Below, piece by piece: positions 15,114 through 21,064 of a stretch of 21,064 nucleotides of DNA; the first letter of the stretch is position 1; the number at the start of each line of letters is the position of its first letter. The stretch is from the NCBI GenBank assembly GCA_023387635.1, contig JAEWHU010000105.1, positions 1 to 21,064 of the forward strand, given 5' to 3'. The position numbers and the translations under genes were made by a program. This stretch comes from Bacillota bacterium (lineage in GTDB: Bacteria > Bacillota > Clostridia > Lachnospirales > Lachnospiraceae). The notes below the pieces were generated by a model, which saw nothing but the letters and a program-made list of their open reading frames with translations, made no database searches and was not told the DNA's origin.

Positions 15114-15184
15114 GCGTGTGTAGTTCAATGGTAGAACACTAGCCTTCCAAGCTATATACGTGTGTTCGATTCCCATCACCCGCT
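15114..15184 (+). tRNA. tRNA-Gly(TCC) with three broken stem pairs (possible pseudo-tRNA)
   Basis: The 71-nt length, D-arm, T-loop TTCGATT and anticodon TCC (15146-15148) identify a tRNA-Gly. However, T15117 faces C15180 in the acceptor stem, C15139 faces T15155 at the base of the anticodon stem, and T15163 faces C15173 in the T-stem. Restoring G at 15117, 15155 and 15163 would repair all three. The 3' acceptor and T-arm strands keep the expected sequence. The gene may be decayed, may need editing or suppression by another copy, or may contain sequence errors. Confidence 0.8.
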
Positions 15185-15191
15185 TGGGTAT

Positions 15192-15216
15192 ACACTATGT
15201 TGTATATTCATAATGT
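15192..15216 (+). repeat. Stem-loop in the Gly-Arg tRNA spacer
   Basis: ACACTATG (15192-15199) pairs with CATAATGT (15209-15216) with one mismatch and a 9-nt loop. Confidence 0.45.
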
Positions 15217-15290
15217 GTGCTAGTAGCTCAGCAGGATAGAGCAACGGCCTTCTAAGCCGTTTGTCGGGGGTTCGAATCCCTTCTGGCACA
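15217..15290 (+). tRNA. tRNA-Arg(TCT)
   Basis: The acceptor GTGCTAG pairs with CTGGCAC (15283-15289, one G-T) and the discriminator is A15290. The anticodon TCT is at 15251-15253 between ACGGC and GCCGT. Only 4 nt separate it from tRNA-His. Confidence 0.95.
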
Positions 15291-15294
15291 TTAT

Positions 15295-15369
15295 GGTGGG
15301 TATGGCGCAGTTGGTTAGCGCGCAAGATTGTGGCTCTTGAGGCCGAGGGTTCGAATCCCTCTATCCACC
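15295..15369 (+). tRNA. tRNA-His(GTG)
   Basis: The acceptor GTGGGTA (15296-15302) pairs with TATCCAC (15362-15368). An extra 5' G (G-1, 15295) opposite C15369 is encoded, the hallmark of bacterial tRNA-His. The anticodon GTG is at 15330-15332. Confidence 0.96.
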
Positions 15370-15371
15370 CT

Positions 15372-15390
15372 TATTATACTTAGTATAATA
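15372..15390 (+). repeat. Palindrome in the His-Gln tRNA spacer
   Basis: TATTATACT (15372-15380) and AGTATAATA (15382-15390) are perfect 9-bp arms separated by one base; in RNA the loop would open to at least 3 nt. Confidence 0.65.
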
Positions 15391-15395
15391 GCTAT

Positions 15396-15467
15396 TGGGC
15401 TATCGCCAAGCGGTAAGGCACAGGACTTTGACTCCTGCATTCGAAAGTTCGAATCTTTCTAGCCCAG
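15396..15467 (+). tRNA. tRNA-Gln(TTG)
   Basis: The acceptor TGGGCTA pairs with TAGCCCA (15460-15466) and the discriminator is G15467, as expected for glutamine. The anticodon TTG is at 15428-15430 between CAGGA and TCCTG. Confidence 0.96.
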
Positions 15468-15468
15468 T

Positions 15469-15486
15469 TTCTAACATTAGTTAGAA
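15469..15486 (+). repeat. Stem-loop in the Gln-Lys tRNA spacer
   Basis: TTCTAAC (15469-15475) pairs perfectly with GTTAGAA (15480-15486) around ATTA. Confidence 0.6.
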
Positions 15487-15506
15487 TATTTGACTTAACG
15501 TCAGAT

Positions 15507-15579
15507 GGGATATTAGCTCAGTTGGTAGAGCACTTGACTTTTAATCAAGTTGTCCCGGGTTCGAGCCCCGGATGTCTCA
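15507..15579 (+). tRNA. tRNA-Lys(TTT)
   Basis: The acceptor GGGATAT pairs with ATGTCTC (15572-15578, with two G-T pairs) and the discriminator is A15579. The anticodon TTT is at 15540-15542 between CTTGA and TCAAG. The T-stem CCGGG/CCCGG is perfect. Confidence 0.96.
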
Positions 15580-15580
15580 G

Positions 15581-15607
15581 TTAAATTTGAGATAATTCTC
15601 AATTTAA
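15581..15607 (+). repeat. Stem-loop in the Lys-Leu tRNA spacer
   Basis: Arms 15581-15592 and 15597-15607 pair over 11 bp with a single bulged T (15586). Confidence 0.55.
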
Positions 15608-15614
15608 AATAAAT

Positions 15615-15694
15615 GCGGATGTGGCGGAATTGGCAGACGCGCTAGACTTAGGATCTAGTGGGATACCGTGCAGGTTCAAGTCCTGTCATCCGCA
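15615..15694 (+). tRNA. tRNA-Leu(TAG)
   Basis: This is an 80-nt class II tRNA. The acceptor GCGGATG pairs with CATCCGC (15687-15693) and the discriminator is A15694. The anticodon TAG is at 15649-15651 between CTAGA and TCTAG. It is the last gene of the operon. Confidence 0.96.
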
Positions 15695-15696
15695 TA

Positions 15697-15731
15697 AAAG
15701 CTTCAAACTTATTAAAGTTTGGAGCTTTTTT
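15697..15731 (+). terminator. Intrinsic terminator of the second tRNA operon
   Basis: A 14-bp stem (15697-15710 with 15715-15728, one G-T pair) with an ATTA loop runs into TTTTTT. It begins 3 nt after tRNA-Leu. Confidence 0.93.
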
Positions 15732-15924
15732 GCATGTTAAAAGAATATTTTAATCGGTTGAATGTACTTATATAAATACTATAAGTGCATTTTTTTATCA
15801 AAATATTAATAAATTTAAAACAATGCAATAAAGTCTTAAATGGATTATAATAGTAAGATGACATGTGAGTAATAAACCAATATAGATGTTAAGTTAGAAC
15901 TACACCAGTTCTTTAGGAGAGTTT

Positions 15925-16632
15925 ATGAATATAAGAATATATGATAGAGAGATTGAGTATGAAATAGTTCGTAAGAGTGTAAAAAATATGACTTTAAGAA
16001 TAAAAAATGATGGTTCCATCCGTGTGACTGCTAATAATAGAATAAGTAATAAAAGAATTGAAGAATTTATTATAGAAAAGAAGGATTGGATTGTAAGGAC
16101 GTTAAATAACATTGAAAGTCGAACTATGCTGGGGTATGAGTATAGCGATTTAATAAAGAATAAAGAAGTTATGATATTAGGTAGAAATATAAAAATTGTA
16201 GCCACACAAGGGGTTAAGGATGAAATAAAATTATTAGATGACCTCTTGATTGTATACATGAAAGATTTGACGGATGGAGAAAGATTAAGTCAGCAGATGA
16301 ATAAATGGATTTCTAATTACACGAAAGAAGTTGTTACTAGTATTTTAAATGAAATGTATGAAAAGTTTATTCCATATAATGTTCCTTATCCAAAGCTTAA
16401 GTTAAGAAGAATGAAAACAAGATGGGGAACTTGCAGTATTCATACCAATACGATTACAATTAACACCTTACTTATTCACACGAGTAGAGAATGCATTGAA
16501 TATGTTATTGCTCACGAATTGGCCCATTTTTTACATGGAGATCATAGCTATAGATTTTATAATAGTCTTTCTCTTGTTATGCCTGATCATGATATAAGAA
16601 GAAAAATGTTAAAAATGTATTTATTATCTTAA
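15925..16632 (+). CDS. YgjP-like zinc metallohydrolase (DUF45/M48 superfamily)
   Basis: This 235-residue protein has the YgjP-like fold signature. The N-terminal half is beta-rich and basic, with the frequent S-V-K-N-M-T-L-R-I segment near residue 20. The M-K-T-R-W-G-T-C-S stretch near residue 168 is strongly typical of the family. The catalytic H197-E198-x-x-H201 is followed by a likely third ligand H207 in the A-H-E-L-A-H-x5-H pattern. The family is predicted to hydrolyse peptide bonds, but substrates are poorly known. AGGAG lies a few bases before the ATG. There is no signal peptide, so it is cytoplasmic. It is monocistronic; the 190-nt gap after the tRNA terminator shows no other gene. 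Confidence 0.88.
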   Translation: MNIRIYDREIEYEIVRKSVKNMTLRIKNDGSIRVTANNRISNKRIEEFIIEKKDWIVRTLNNIESRTMLGYEYSDLIKNKEVMILGRNIKIVATQGVKDEIKLLDDLLIVYMKDLTDGERLSQQMNKWISNYTKEVVTSILNEMYEKFIPYNVPYPKLKLRRMKTRWGTCSIHTNTITINTLLIHTSRECIEYVIAHELAHFLHGDHSYRFYNSLSLVMPDHDIRRKMLKMYLLS

Positions 16633-16646
16633 ATATTTAAGTTAAT

Positions 16647-16694
16647 AAATGCAAATATAAATACAAATGCAAATACAAATGTAAATACAAATAG
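16647..16694. repeat. Eight tandem copies of a degenerate 6-bp unit
   Basis: Units of the form AAATRN (AAATAC, AAATGC and variants) run without gaps for 48 bp between the metallohydrolase and DJ-1 genes. This is a simple sequence repeat with no visible coding role. Confidence 0.85.
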
Positions 16695-16743
16695 TTAATA
16701 TATTATACTTAAAATTACTTTATAATAAAGGAGGAAAAACATT

Positions 16744-17292
16744 ATGGCAAAGGTATGTATTTTTTTAGCGGACGGTTTTGAAGAAATAGAAGGTCTGACT
16801 GTGGTTGATTTACTTCGCAGAGCAAAAATTGAGATAACAATGGTATCTATTACGGGAAAACTAGAAATTACAGGTGCTCATCAAATAAAAGTGATAGCGG
16901 ACTGTTTATTTGATGAGTACTCTTACAATGATGTAGATATGTTAGTGCTACCAGGTGGAATGCCAGGTACTATAAATCTTGGAGCACATGAAGGTCTTGT
17001 ATCCTTATTAAATGAGTTTCACGAACAAGGTAAATACTTATCTGCTATTTGTGCGGCACCTAGTGTTTTGGGAGAGCATGGATTATTAAAAGGAAGATGT
17101 GCTACTTGTTACCCAGGTTTTGAAGATAAATTAATAGGTGCTACTTTTACAGGGAATAAGGTAGAGATAGATTCTAATATTATTACTAGTAAAGGGTTGG
17201 GAACTTCCATTGATTTTGCTCTTAGTATTATAACCCTATTAAAAGGGGAAGAGATTGCACATAATATAGGTAAAGCTATTCAGTATATTTAA
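16744..17292 (+). CDS. DJ-1/PfpI family protein (YajL/DJ-1-like)
   Basis: This 182-residue protein belongs to the DJ-1 subgroup. It has the conserved Glu16 (F-E-E-I-E), the P-G-G-M-P-G segment at 70-75 and the nucleophile-elbow Cys103 in A-I-C-A-A-P. These Glu and Cys residues form the reactive oxidation-sensitive site. The third member of a protease-like triad is absent, as a Cys-Tyr-Pro-Gly-F-E stretch takes the place of the usual histidine, so proteolysis is unlikely. Proposed functions in the family include protection against reactive carbonyls and oxidative stress; the role here is unknown. AAAGGAGG precedes the ATG. Its last 17 nt overlap the end of the convergent symporter gene. Confidence 0.9.
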   Translation: MAKVCIFLADGFEEIEGLTVVDLLRRAKIEITMVSITGKLEITGAHQIKVIADCLFDEYSYNDVDMLVLPGGMPGTINLGAHEGLVSLLNEFHEQGKYLSAICAAPSVLGEHGLLKGRCATCYPGFEDKLIGATFTGNKVEIDSNIITSKGLGTSIDFALSIITLLKGEEIAHNIGKAIQYI

Positions 17293-18586
17293 TGTGATTA
17301 TTTAGTAAAAGGATGGAAAGAACATTTGGTAATATCATAAAAGCACTTATTAGGTCAGATAATTCCCAAACAAACTCTAATGAAAGTACAGCACCTATAA
17401 AAATCATTACAATGTAACACACACGATATGTATTAATTCCGTTCTTTCCAAATAAGTATTCCACCGCTTTTTCACCAAAGTAGGACCAGCCTATTAGGGT
17501 AGCTATAGCAAAAAGAACAATAGCAAAACTTAATATTTCACTACCATAGGGAAGTTGATTAAAGGCAGCTGTGGTTAATTCCCCTTGTGAGTATCCATTA
17601 ATCGCAGTTGGATCCTTTAATATAGTAGAAACAATAACAAGACCTGTTATAGCGCAGATTACTACTGTATCCCAAAAGGTTGCTGTCATAGAAACCAAAG
17701 CCTGATAATGAGGTGATTTAGTTTTTGCACTAGCGGCAGCAATGGCAGCAGTACCAAGTCCTGCTTCGTTGGTGAATAAGCCGCGGGTTATTCCAAACCT
17801 TGCGGCTGTTTTTATTGAACTACCAACAAATCCTCCTATGACTGCACTAGGTAGAAAGGCAGAGCGAAAAATTAATGAAATAGAAGGTAATATGTAATTA
17901 TAATTTATTATAAGTAGTAGAATACAAGCAAGTATGTAAAATCCACCCATAGCAGGAACTAATCTCATGCATATTTTACCAATTGATTTTATACCGCCTA
18001 TAATAACTAGGCCAGTTATGACAGCAGTAGCTATTCCTATAAGATAAGGTGATATACCCCATAAAGACTGAACCGTTTCGCTAATAGAATTGGATTGAGT
18101 TGAGCATCCAATACCATAAGCTGCAATAAGTGTTAAAAGTGCAAATACGCCTCCGAGAAATTTTGAATGAAGCCCATATTCCAAAGTAAACATAGGACCT
18201 CCTATGTAACTACCATCTTCTGTTTTTTTTCGAAATAAGACTCCTAAGTAACATTCTGCATAAGTAGTAGCCATACCGAGTAAACCAGTTAACCAGCACC
18301 AAAGAATTGCACCAGGGCCACCAAGAGCAACAGCTGTTGATACTCCAATTATATTACCAACTCCAAGAGTTGCAGCAAGTGTGGTTGATAGAGCGGCAAA
18401 ACTACTTGTTTCACCTTCTGAAACATCTGAAGGTTCAACAGATAACATAATTCCTTTTCCAACTTTTTTTTGAATGAATTTTAATTTGAAAGTAAAGAAT
18501 ATATGCGTTCCAATTAGAAGAATTAATAATGGTCCGCTCCATAATAAAGTGTTAATGTATTTCATGGCAGAAAATATTTCGCTCAT
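17276..18586 (-). CDS. AGCS family sodium/alanine (or glycine) symporter
   Basis: This 436-residue integral membrane protein has about ten to eleven hydrophobic segments and the AGCS signature: G-V-G-N-I-I-G-V-S-T-A-V near residue 75, followed by G-G-P-G-A-I-L-W-C-W. It should take up alanine or glycine with Na+. I prefer ATG 18586 as start; a TTG at 18598 would add four residues but sits immediately after AAAGG. The spacing from AAAGG to the ATG is 12 nt, longer than usual, so the choice is uncertain. The mRNA leader contains two adjacent hairpins close to the ribosome binding site. Its 3' end overlaps the convergent DJ-1 gene by 17 nt with no terminator between them. Confidence 0.9.
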   Translation of the reverse strand: MSEIFSAMKYINTLLWSGPLLILLIGTHIFFTFKLKFIQKKVGKGIMLSVEPSDVSEGETSSFAALSTTLAATLGVGNIIGVSTAVALGGPGAILWCWLTGLLGMATTYAECYLGVLFRKKTEDGSYIGGPMFTLEYGLHSKFLGGVFALLTLIAAYGIGCSTQSNSISETVQSLWGISPYLIGIATAVITGLVIIGGIKSIGKICMRLVPAMGGFYILACILLLIINYNYILPSISLIFRSAFLPSAVIGGFVGSSIKTAARFGITRGLFTNEAGLGTAAIAAASAKTKSPHYQALVSMTATFWDTVVICAITGLVIVSTILKDPTAINGYSQGELTTAAFNQLPYGSEILSFAIVLFAIATLIGWSYFGEKAVEYLFGKNGINTYRVCYIVMIFIGAVLSLEFVWELSDLISAFMILPNVLSILLLNNHIKYTE

Positions 18587-18607
18587 AATAATAACCAAGC
18601 CTTTCTC

Positions 18608-18666
18608 AAAGTCTGGCGACTTTGCGCATTACGCAAATCGCCGTGTGAAAGATTTATCTTTCACAC
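18608..18666 (-). repeat. Paired hairpins in the symporter leader
   Basis: One stem has arms 18615-18626 and 18632-18642 (one bulged C at 18620). The second has perfect 11-bp arms 18643-18653 and 18656-18666, directly adjoining the first. A third, competing stem pairs AAAGTC (18608-18613) with GACTTT (18618-18623). The block is more GC-rich than its surroundings. It could be a translational control leader or an interspersed palindromic repeat. Confidence 0.75.
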
Positions 18667-18890
18667 TAATCCTTTTAAAGGTAATTTTTATAATATATGT
18701 ACCAATAGGGACAATTTATGAAAATAATCAATAAGTTTTAAATTACAATTCCACAACTTACCATAATAATATTTGATATTACTGCTCATAATATTACCAT
18801 GATAAATGATTCAAAAACGGATCAGATATCTAAACTATATCCATGAGATATATAGCTCATGAATTCACAAATTAATGGAGGTAAAAATTT

Positions 18891-19103
18891 ATGGCAAGTA
18901 ACAATACTGGTTCAAACAGAGCACAAGTTCCTCAAGCTAGAGAAGCTTTAGATCGTTTCAAAATGGAAGTTGCATCAGAACTTGGAGTACCTTTAAAACA
19001 AGGTTATAATGGAGATTTAACAAGTGCTCAAAACGGTTCCGTTGGTGGCGAAATGGTTAGACAAATGATTAAGAGACAAGAAGAATCTATGTCAGGTCAA
19101 TAA
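18891..19103 (+). CDS. Alpha/beta-type small acid-soluble spore protein
   Basis: This 70-residue protein matches the alpha/beta SASP family, which coats and protects spore DNA and is cut during germination by the Gpr protease. The E26-V27-A28-S-E-L-G-V segment fits the Gpr cleavage region (usually E-I-A-S-E-x-G-V). The N-G-S-V-G-G-E-M-V-x-x-M motif near the C-terminus is the second conserved block. The length is normal. TGGAGG precedes the ATG. Expression should occur in the forespore under sigma-G; I could not fix a -10/-35 pair with confidence, although several CATAATA-like boxes lie 100-130 nt upstream. This gene is the best evidence that the organism forms spores. Confidence 0.95.
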   Translation: MASNNTGSNRAQVPQAREALDRFKMEVASELGVPLKQGYNGDLTSAQNGSVGGEMVRQMIKRQEESMSGQ

Positions 19104-19186
19104 TCACTAATCAATAAACAGAATAAAAAGCTGACTCATAATTAGATAACAAATGCTATCTAGTTGCTATAAGTAGACAGCAATAT

Positions 19187-19265
19187 AAAGCATCACCTAG
19201 TATATATGATTACGTTAGAATGGAAACATGATACATTTTCGTACATATGGGGTGATGTTTTTCTT
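19187..19265 (+). terminator. Long-loop terminator-like structure after the SASP gene
   Basis: Arms 19187-19197 and 19251-19261 pair over 11 bp (one G-T) and are followed by TTCTTTG. The 53-nt loop can form a further stem (AGAATG near 19217 with CATTTT near 19234). It is probably a branched terminator. In the rest of the 368-nt gap 19104-19471 I see the glmM promoter and an inverted repeat, but no gene. Confidence 0.55.
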
Positions 19266-19323
19266 TGTACATAATGCCACAAGGAGCAAAGTAAAAAAAG
19301 AATCATACAATGAATAGAATAAG

Positions 19324-19352
19324 TTGCGGTAGGATTTTAACTATGTTACAAT
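19324..19352 (+). promoter_or_regulatory. Sigma-A promoter with extended -10 for glmM
   Basis: TTGCGG (19324-19329) and TACAAT (19347-19352) are 17 bp apart, with TG one base before the -10. The 5' leader would be about 110 nt. Confidence 0.72.
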
Positions 19353-19439
19353 CAATATTGAAGTTTTATAGGATTTTATAAATAGAATTATTAAGCATAT
19401 AATAAACAATTGGTTTATAAATAAAATCTTGTAACATAG
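19341..19439. repeat. 11-bp inverted repeat flanking the glmM leader
   Basis: CTATGTTACAA (19341-19351) and its exact complement (19429-19439) enclose 77 nt. The first arm covers the -10 box, so the full pair exists in RNA only if transcription comes from upstream. A nested 8-bp pair (19372-19379 with 19421-19428) lies within the leader. Confidence 0.5.
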
Positions 19440-19471
19440 AAGTTTAATTGTAAGAATAAAGGAGTATTCAT

Positions 19472-20815
19472 ATGGGTAAATATTTTGGAACTGACGGTTT
19501 TAGAGGAGAAGCAAATGTAGATCTCACAGTAGAGCATGCTTATAAAGTTGGAAGATTTTTAGGTTATTATTATGGGAAAGAAGGCAAAGCTAAAATCGTT
19601 ATTGGCAAAGATACAAGAAGATCAGGATATATGTTTGAATATTCTTTAGTAGCAGGGCTTACAGCCAGTGGGGCTGATGTGTATTTATTACATGTTACAA
19701 GTACGCCAAATGTTGCTTATATTGTTAATAAAGAAAGATTTAGTTGCGGAATTATGATATCTGCAAGTCACAATGCTTACTATGATAATGGAATTAAAGT
19801 TTTTAATGGTGAAGGTTATAAACTAGAAGCAGAAGTTGAAAATCAAATTGAGGAATACATAGACAGTGATGTTGATATGATTCCCTTTGCGACAAGAGAA
19901 AATATTGGAAAGACTGTTGATTATTCCATAGGTCGTAATCATTACATGGAATATTTGACTTCACTTGTTAAAAAGCCTTTGCATAACTATAAAGTTGGCC
20001 TAGACCTTGCAAATGGATCAGCTTCAAATATAGCAAAAGAAGTATTTGAATCTTTGGGTGCTACAACTTATGTAATTAACAATAAACCAAATGGATTAAA
20101 TATTAATCTTAATTGTGGTTCTACCCATTTAGAGGAATTACAAGAATTTGTAATTAAAAATGGATTAGATATTGGATTTGCTTATGATGGTGACGCAGAT
20201 CGTTGTTTAATCGTGGATGATAATGGAAATATTATAGAAGGTGATACTATATTATACTTATGTGCTGTTTATATGAAGGAAAAAGGCGAATTAAGTACGA
20301 ATACTGTAGTAACTACTATAATGTCTAATTTAGGATTGTATAAGGCGTTTGAAAGAGAAGGGATTGCATACGAGAAAACTGCTGTCGGTGATAAGTATGT
20401 ATTCGAAAATATAATGAACGGTGGACATTCTTTTGGCGGTGAACAATCTGGTCATTTTATTTTTAGTAAGTATGCTACAACAGGAGATGGAATACTTACA
20501 TCTCTTAAAATAATGGAGGTAATGATTGAAAATCAAAAGTCTCTTTCAGAAATGACAAAGGATATAACTCTCTATCCTCAATTGTTGAAAAATGTAAGAG
20601 TTAGCAATAAGAAAGATGCAAGAGAGGATATAGAAGTAGTAAAGTTAATAGCTCAAATTGAAAAAGAGTTAGGTGATGAGGGTAGAATTCTAGTTAGGGA
20701 AAGTGGAACAGAGCAGGTAATACGTGTTATGGTTGAAGCTAAAAAAGATGAAGAATGTAAGAAATATGTAGAACAAGTAGTTAATTTAATTAGAAATAGA
20801 GGGTATGCCCAGTAA
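19472..20815 (+). CDS. glmM: Phosphoglucosamine mutase GlmM
   Basis: The enzyme converts glucosamine-6-phosphate to glucosamine-1-phosphate, feeding UDP-GlcNAc for peptidoglycan. The 447-residue length is normal. All four active-site signatures are visible: the N-terminal F-G-T-D-G-F-R-G, the phosphoserine loop with S99 in I-S-A-S-H-N, the Mg-binding D239-G-D-A-D243-R, and the phosphate-binding R409-E-S-G-T-E414. The last motif is usually R-P/A/E-S-G-T-E-P; here Gln follows in place of Pro, a minor change. AAAGGAG precedes the ATG. The gene has its own promoter; no terminator is clear after it. Confidence 0.95.
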   Translation: MGKYFGTDGFRGEANVDLTVEHAYKVGRFLGYYYGKEGKAKIVIGKDTRRSGYMFEYSLVAGLTASGADVYLLHVTSTPNVAYIVNKERFSCGIMISASHNAYYDNGIKVFNGEGYKLEAEVENQIEEYIDSDVDMIPFATRENIGKTVDYSIGRNHYMEYLTSLVKKPLHNYKVGLDLANGSASNIAKEVFESLGATTYVINNKPNGLNINLNCGSTHLEELQEFVIKNGLDIGFAYDGDADRCLIVDDNGNIIEGDTILYLCAVYMKEKGELSTNTVVTTIMSNLGLYKAFEREGIAYEKTAVGDKYVFENIMNGGHSFGGEQSGHFIFSKYATTGDGILTSLKIMEVMIENQKSLSEMTKDITLYPQLLKNVRVSNKKDAREDIEVVKLIAQIEKELGDEGRILVRESGTEQVIRVMVEAKKDEECKKYVEQVVNLIRNRGYAQ

Positions 20816-20920
20816 CTTATATGGTAACAAAAAAATCAAATAATTACTGTTTTACCTAAATTGTATCCATGAAACAGAGCATAATAACAGAAAAAAATTA
20901 TGGTATTTACTTTATGGCTA

Positions 20921-20929
20921 TGTTATAAT
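20921..20929 (+). promoter_or_regulatory. Extended -10 promoter of the last, truncated gene
   Basis: TG-T-TATAAT at 20921-20929 is an extended -10; the -35 region (about 20901) is poor. Transcription would begin near 20936 and give a leader of about 120 nt. Confidence 0.65.
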
Positions 20930-20935
20930 ATACTA

Positions 20936-21056
20936 ATGTCAAAACGTCAGAATGTAAAATGTCTGTTTTAGCGGAAGATTATAGAGTAATTTATTCACAT
21001 TGACGGAAGTAAGGGTTCGTTTTATACGTTCACACATATTAAGGAGGAAATTTTAA
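20936..21056 (+). promoter_or_regulatory. Structured 5' leader of the truncated gene
   Basis: A long-range stem joins 20945-20955 with 20997-21005 (9 bp, two bulged bases) and encloses about 40 nt. It ends 52 nt before the start codon. I recognise no known riboswitch, T-box or ribozyme in it. Confidence 0.4.
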
Positions 21057-21064
21057 ATGAGTTT
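21057..21064 (+). CDS. Start of a truncated gene, product not identifiable
   Basis: An ATG at 21057 follows AAGGAGG (21041-21047) with good spacing, so it is very likely a gene start. Only the first two codons (Met-Ser) and part of a third are in the window. Confidence 0.75.

Noticed and set aside
15900..16259. 119-residue minus-strand open frame
   Set aside because: It is the antisense shadow of the YgjP-like metallohydrolase gene, which has intact catalytic motifs and a good ribosome binding site.
18587..18670. Glycine riboswitch upstream of the AGCS symporter
   Set aside because: Glycine riboswitches often precede such genes, but the conserved GGAGAG-type core is absent and the paired hairpins do not fit that fold.
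18474..18734. 86-residue plus-strand open frame opposite the start of the symporter gene
   Set aside because: It is antisense to the symporter and its paired hairpins, lacks a ribosome binding site and shows no recognisable domain.
19353..19471. glmS-type ribozyme in the glmM leader
   Set aside because: The leader has none of the conserved core bases and the ribozyme belongs to glmS, not glmM.
20816..20900. Terminator after glmM
   Set aside because: No stem of useful length followed by a U-tract was found; the T and A runs are unpaired.

Overview
The window is AT-rich DNA from a spore-forming, low-GC Gram-positive bacterium. Clostridia, probably Lachnospiraceae-like, is my inference. It rests on an alpha/beta-type small acid-soluble spore protein, strong AGGAGG-type ribosome binding sites on most genes, U-tract hairpin terminators, tRNA genes without encoded CCA, and gene families typical of that group (DUF1700, CPBP protease, AGCS symporter, YgjP-like metallohydrolase). 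I see no insertion sequence, prophage, CRISPR array or rRNA gene.

Region 1 (1-376) is the tail of a tRNA operon (Val-TAC, Leu-TAA, Arg-ACG) with a terminator. Region 2 (400-5433) holds ordinary small units: a DUF1700 membrane protein, a CPBP intramembrane protease, a very Asn/Ser-rich 81-residue protein, a single-domain rhodanese, an RlmL/YpsC-type rRNA methyltransferase and, convergent to it, a serine alpha/beta hydrolase. Region 3 (5720-8167) holds a membrane-anchored N-acetylmuramoyl-L-alanine amidase, then rdgB and a YfcE-like phosphoesterase that overlap by 20 nt.

Region 4 (8371-14741) is the most notable part. A strong promoter overlapping a perfect palindrome drives a type II NADH dehydrogenase with a C-terminal DoxX-like membrane domain. 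It is followed by a polyprenyl diphosphate synthase (8-nt overlap), a UbiA/MenA-type prenyltransferase, a lipoprotein with two FMN-binding repeats, and an ApbE-type FMN transferase lipoprotein. This is the core gene set of flavin-based extracellular electron transfer as known from Listeria (ndh2, dmkB, dmkA, pplA, fmnB), here compact and without eetA, eetB or a flavin transporter. The likely path is NADH to Ndh2, to a dedicated (demethyl)menaquinone-like quinone made with DmkA and DmkB, to surface PplA flavins attached by FmnB, to outside acceptors.

Region 5 (14844-15731) is a second tRNA operon (Pro, Gly, Arg, His, Gln, Lys, Leu). Its consensus promoter lies behind phased A-tracts. Its tRNA-Gly(TCC) has three broken stem pairs. 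In both tRNA operons every spacer longer than about 20 nt contains an inverted repeat, while the 4-5 nt spacers have none.

Region 6 (15925-20815) holds a YgjP-like zinc metallohydrolase, a DJ-1/PfpI protein, an AGCS Na+/alanine-type symporter on the minus strand (3' ends overlap; unusual paired hairpins in its leader), the spore protein, and glmM. The window ends with a structured leader and the first codons of another gene.
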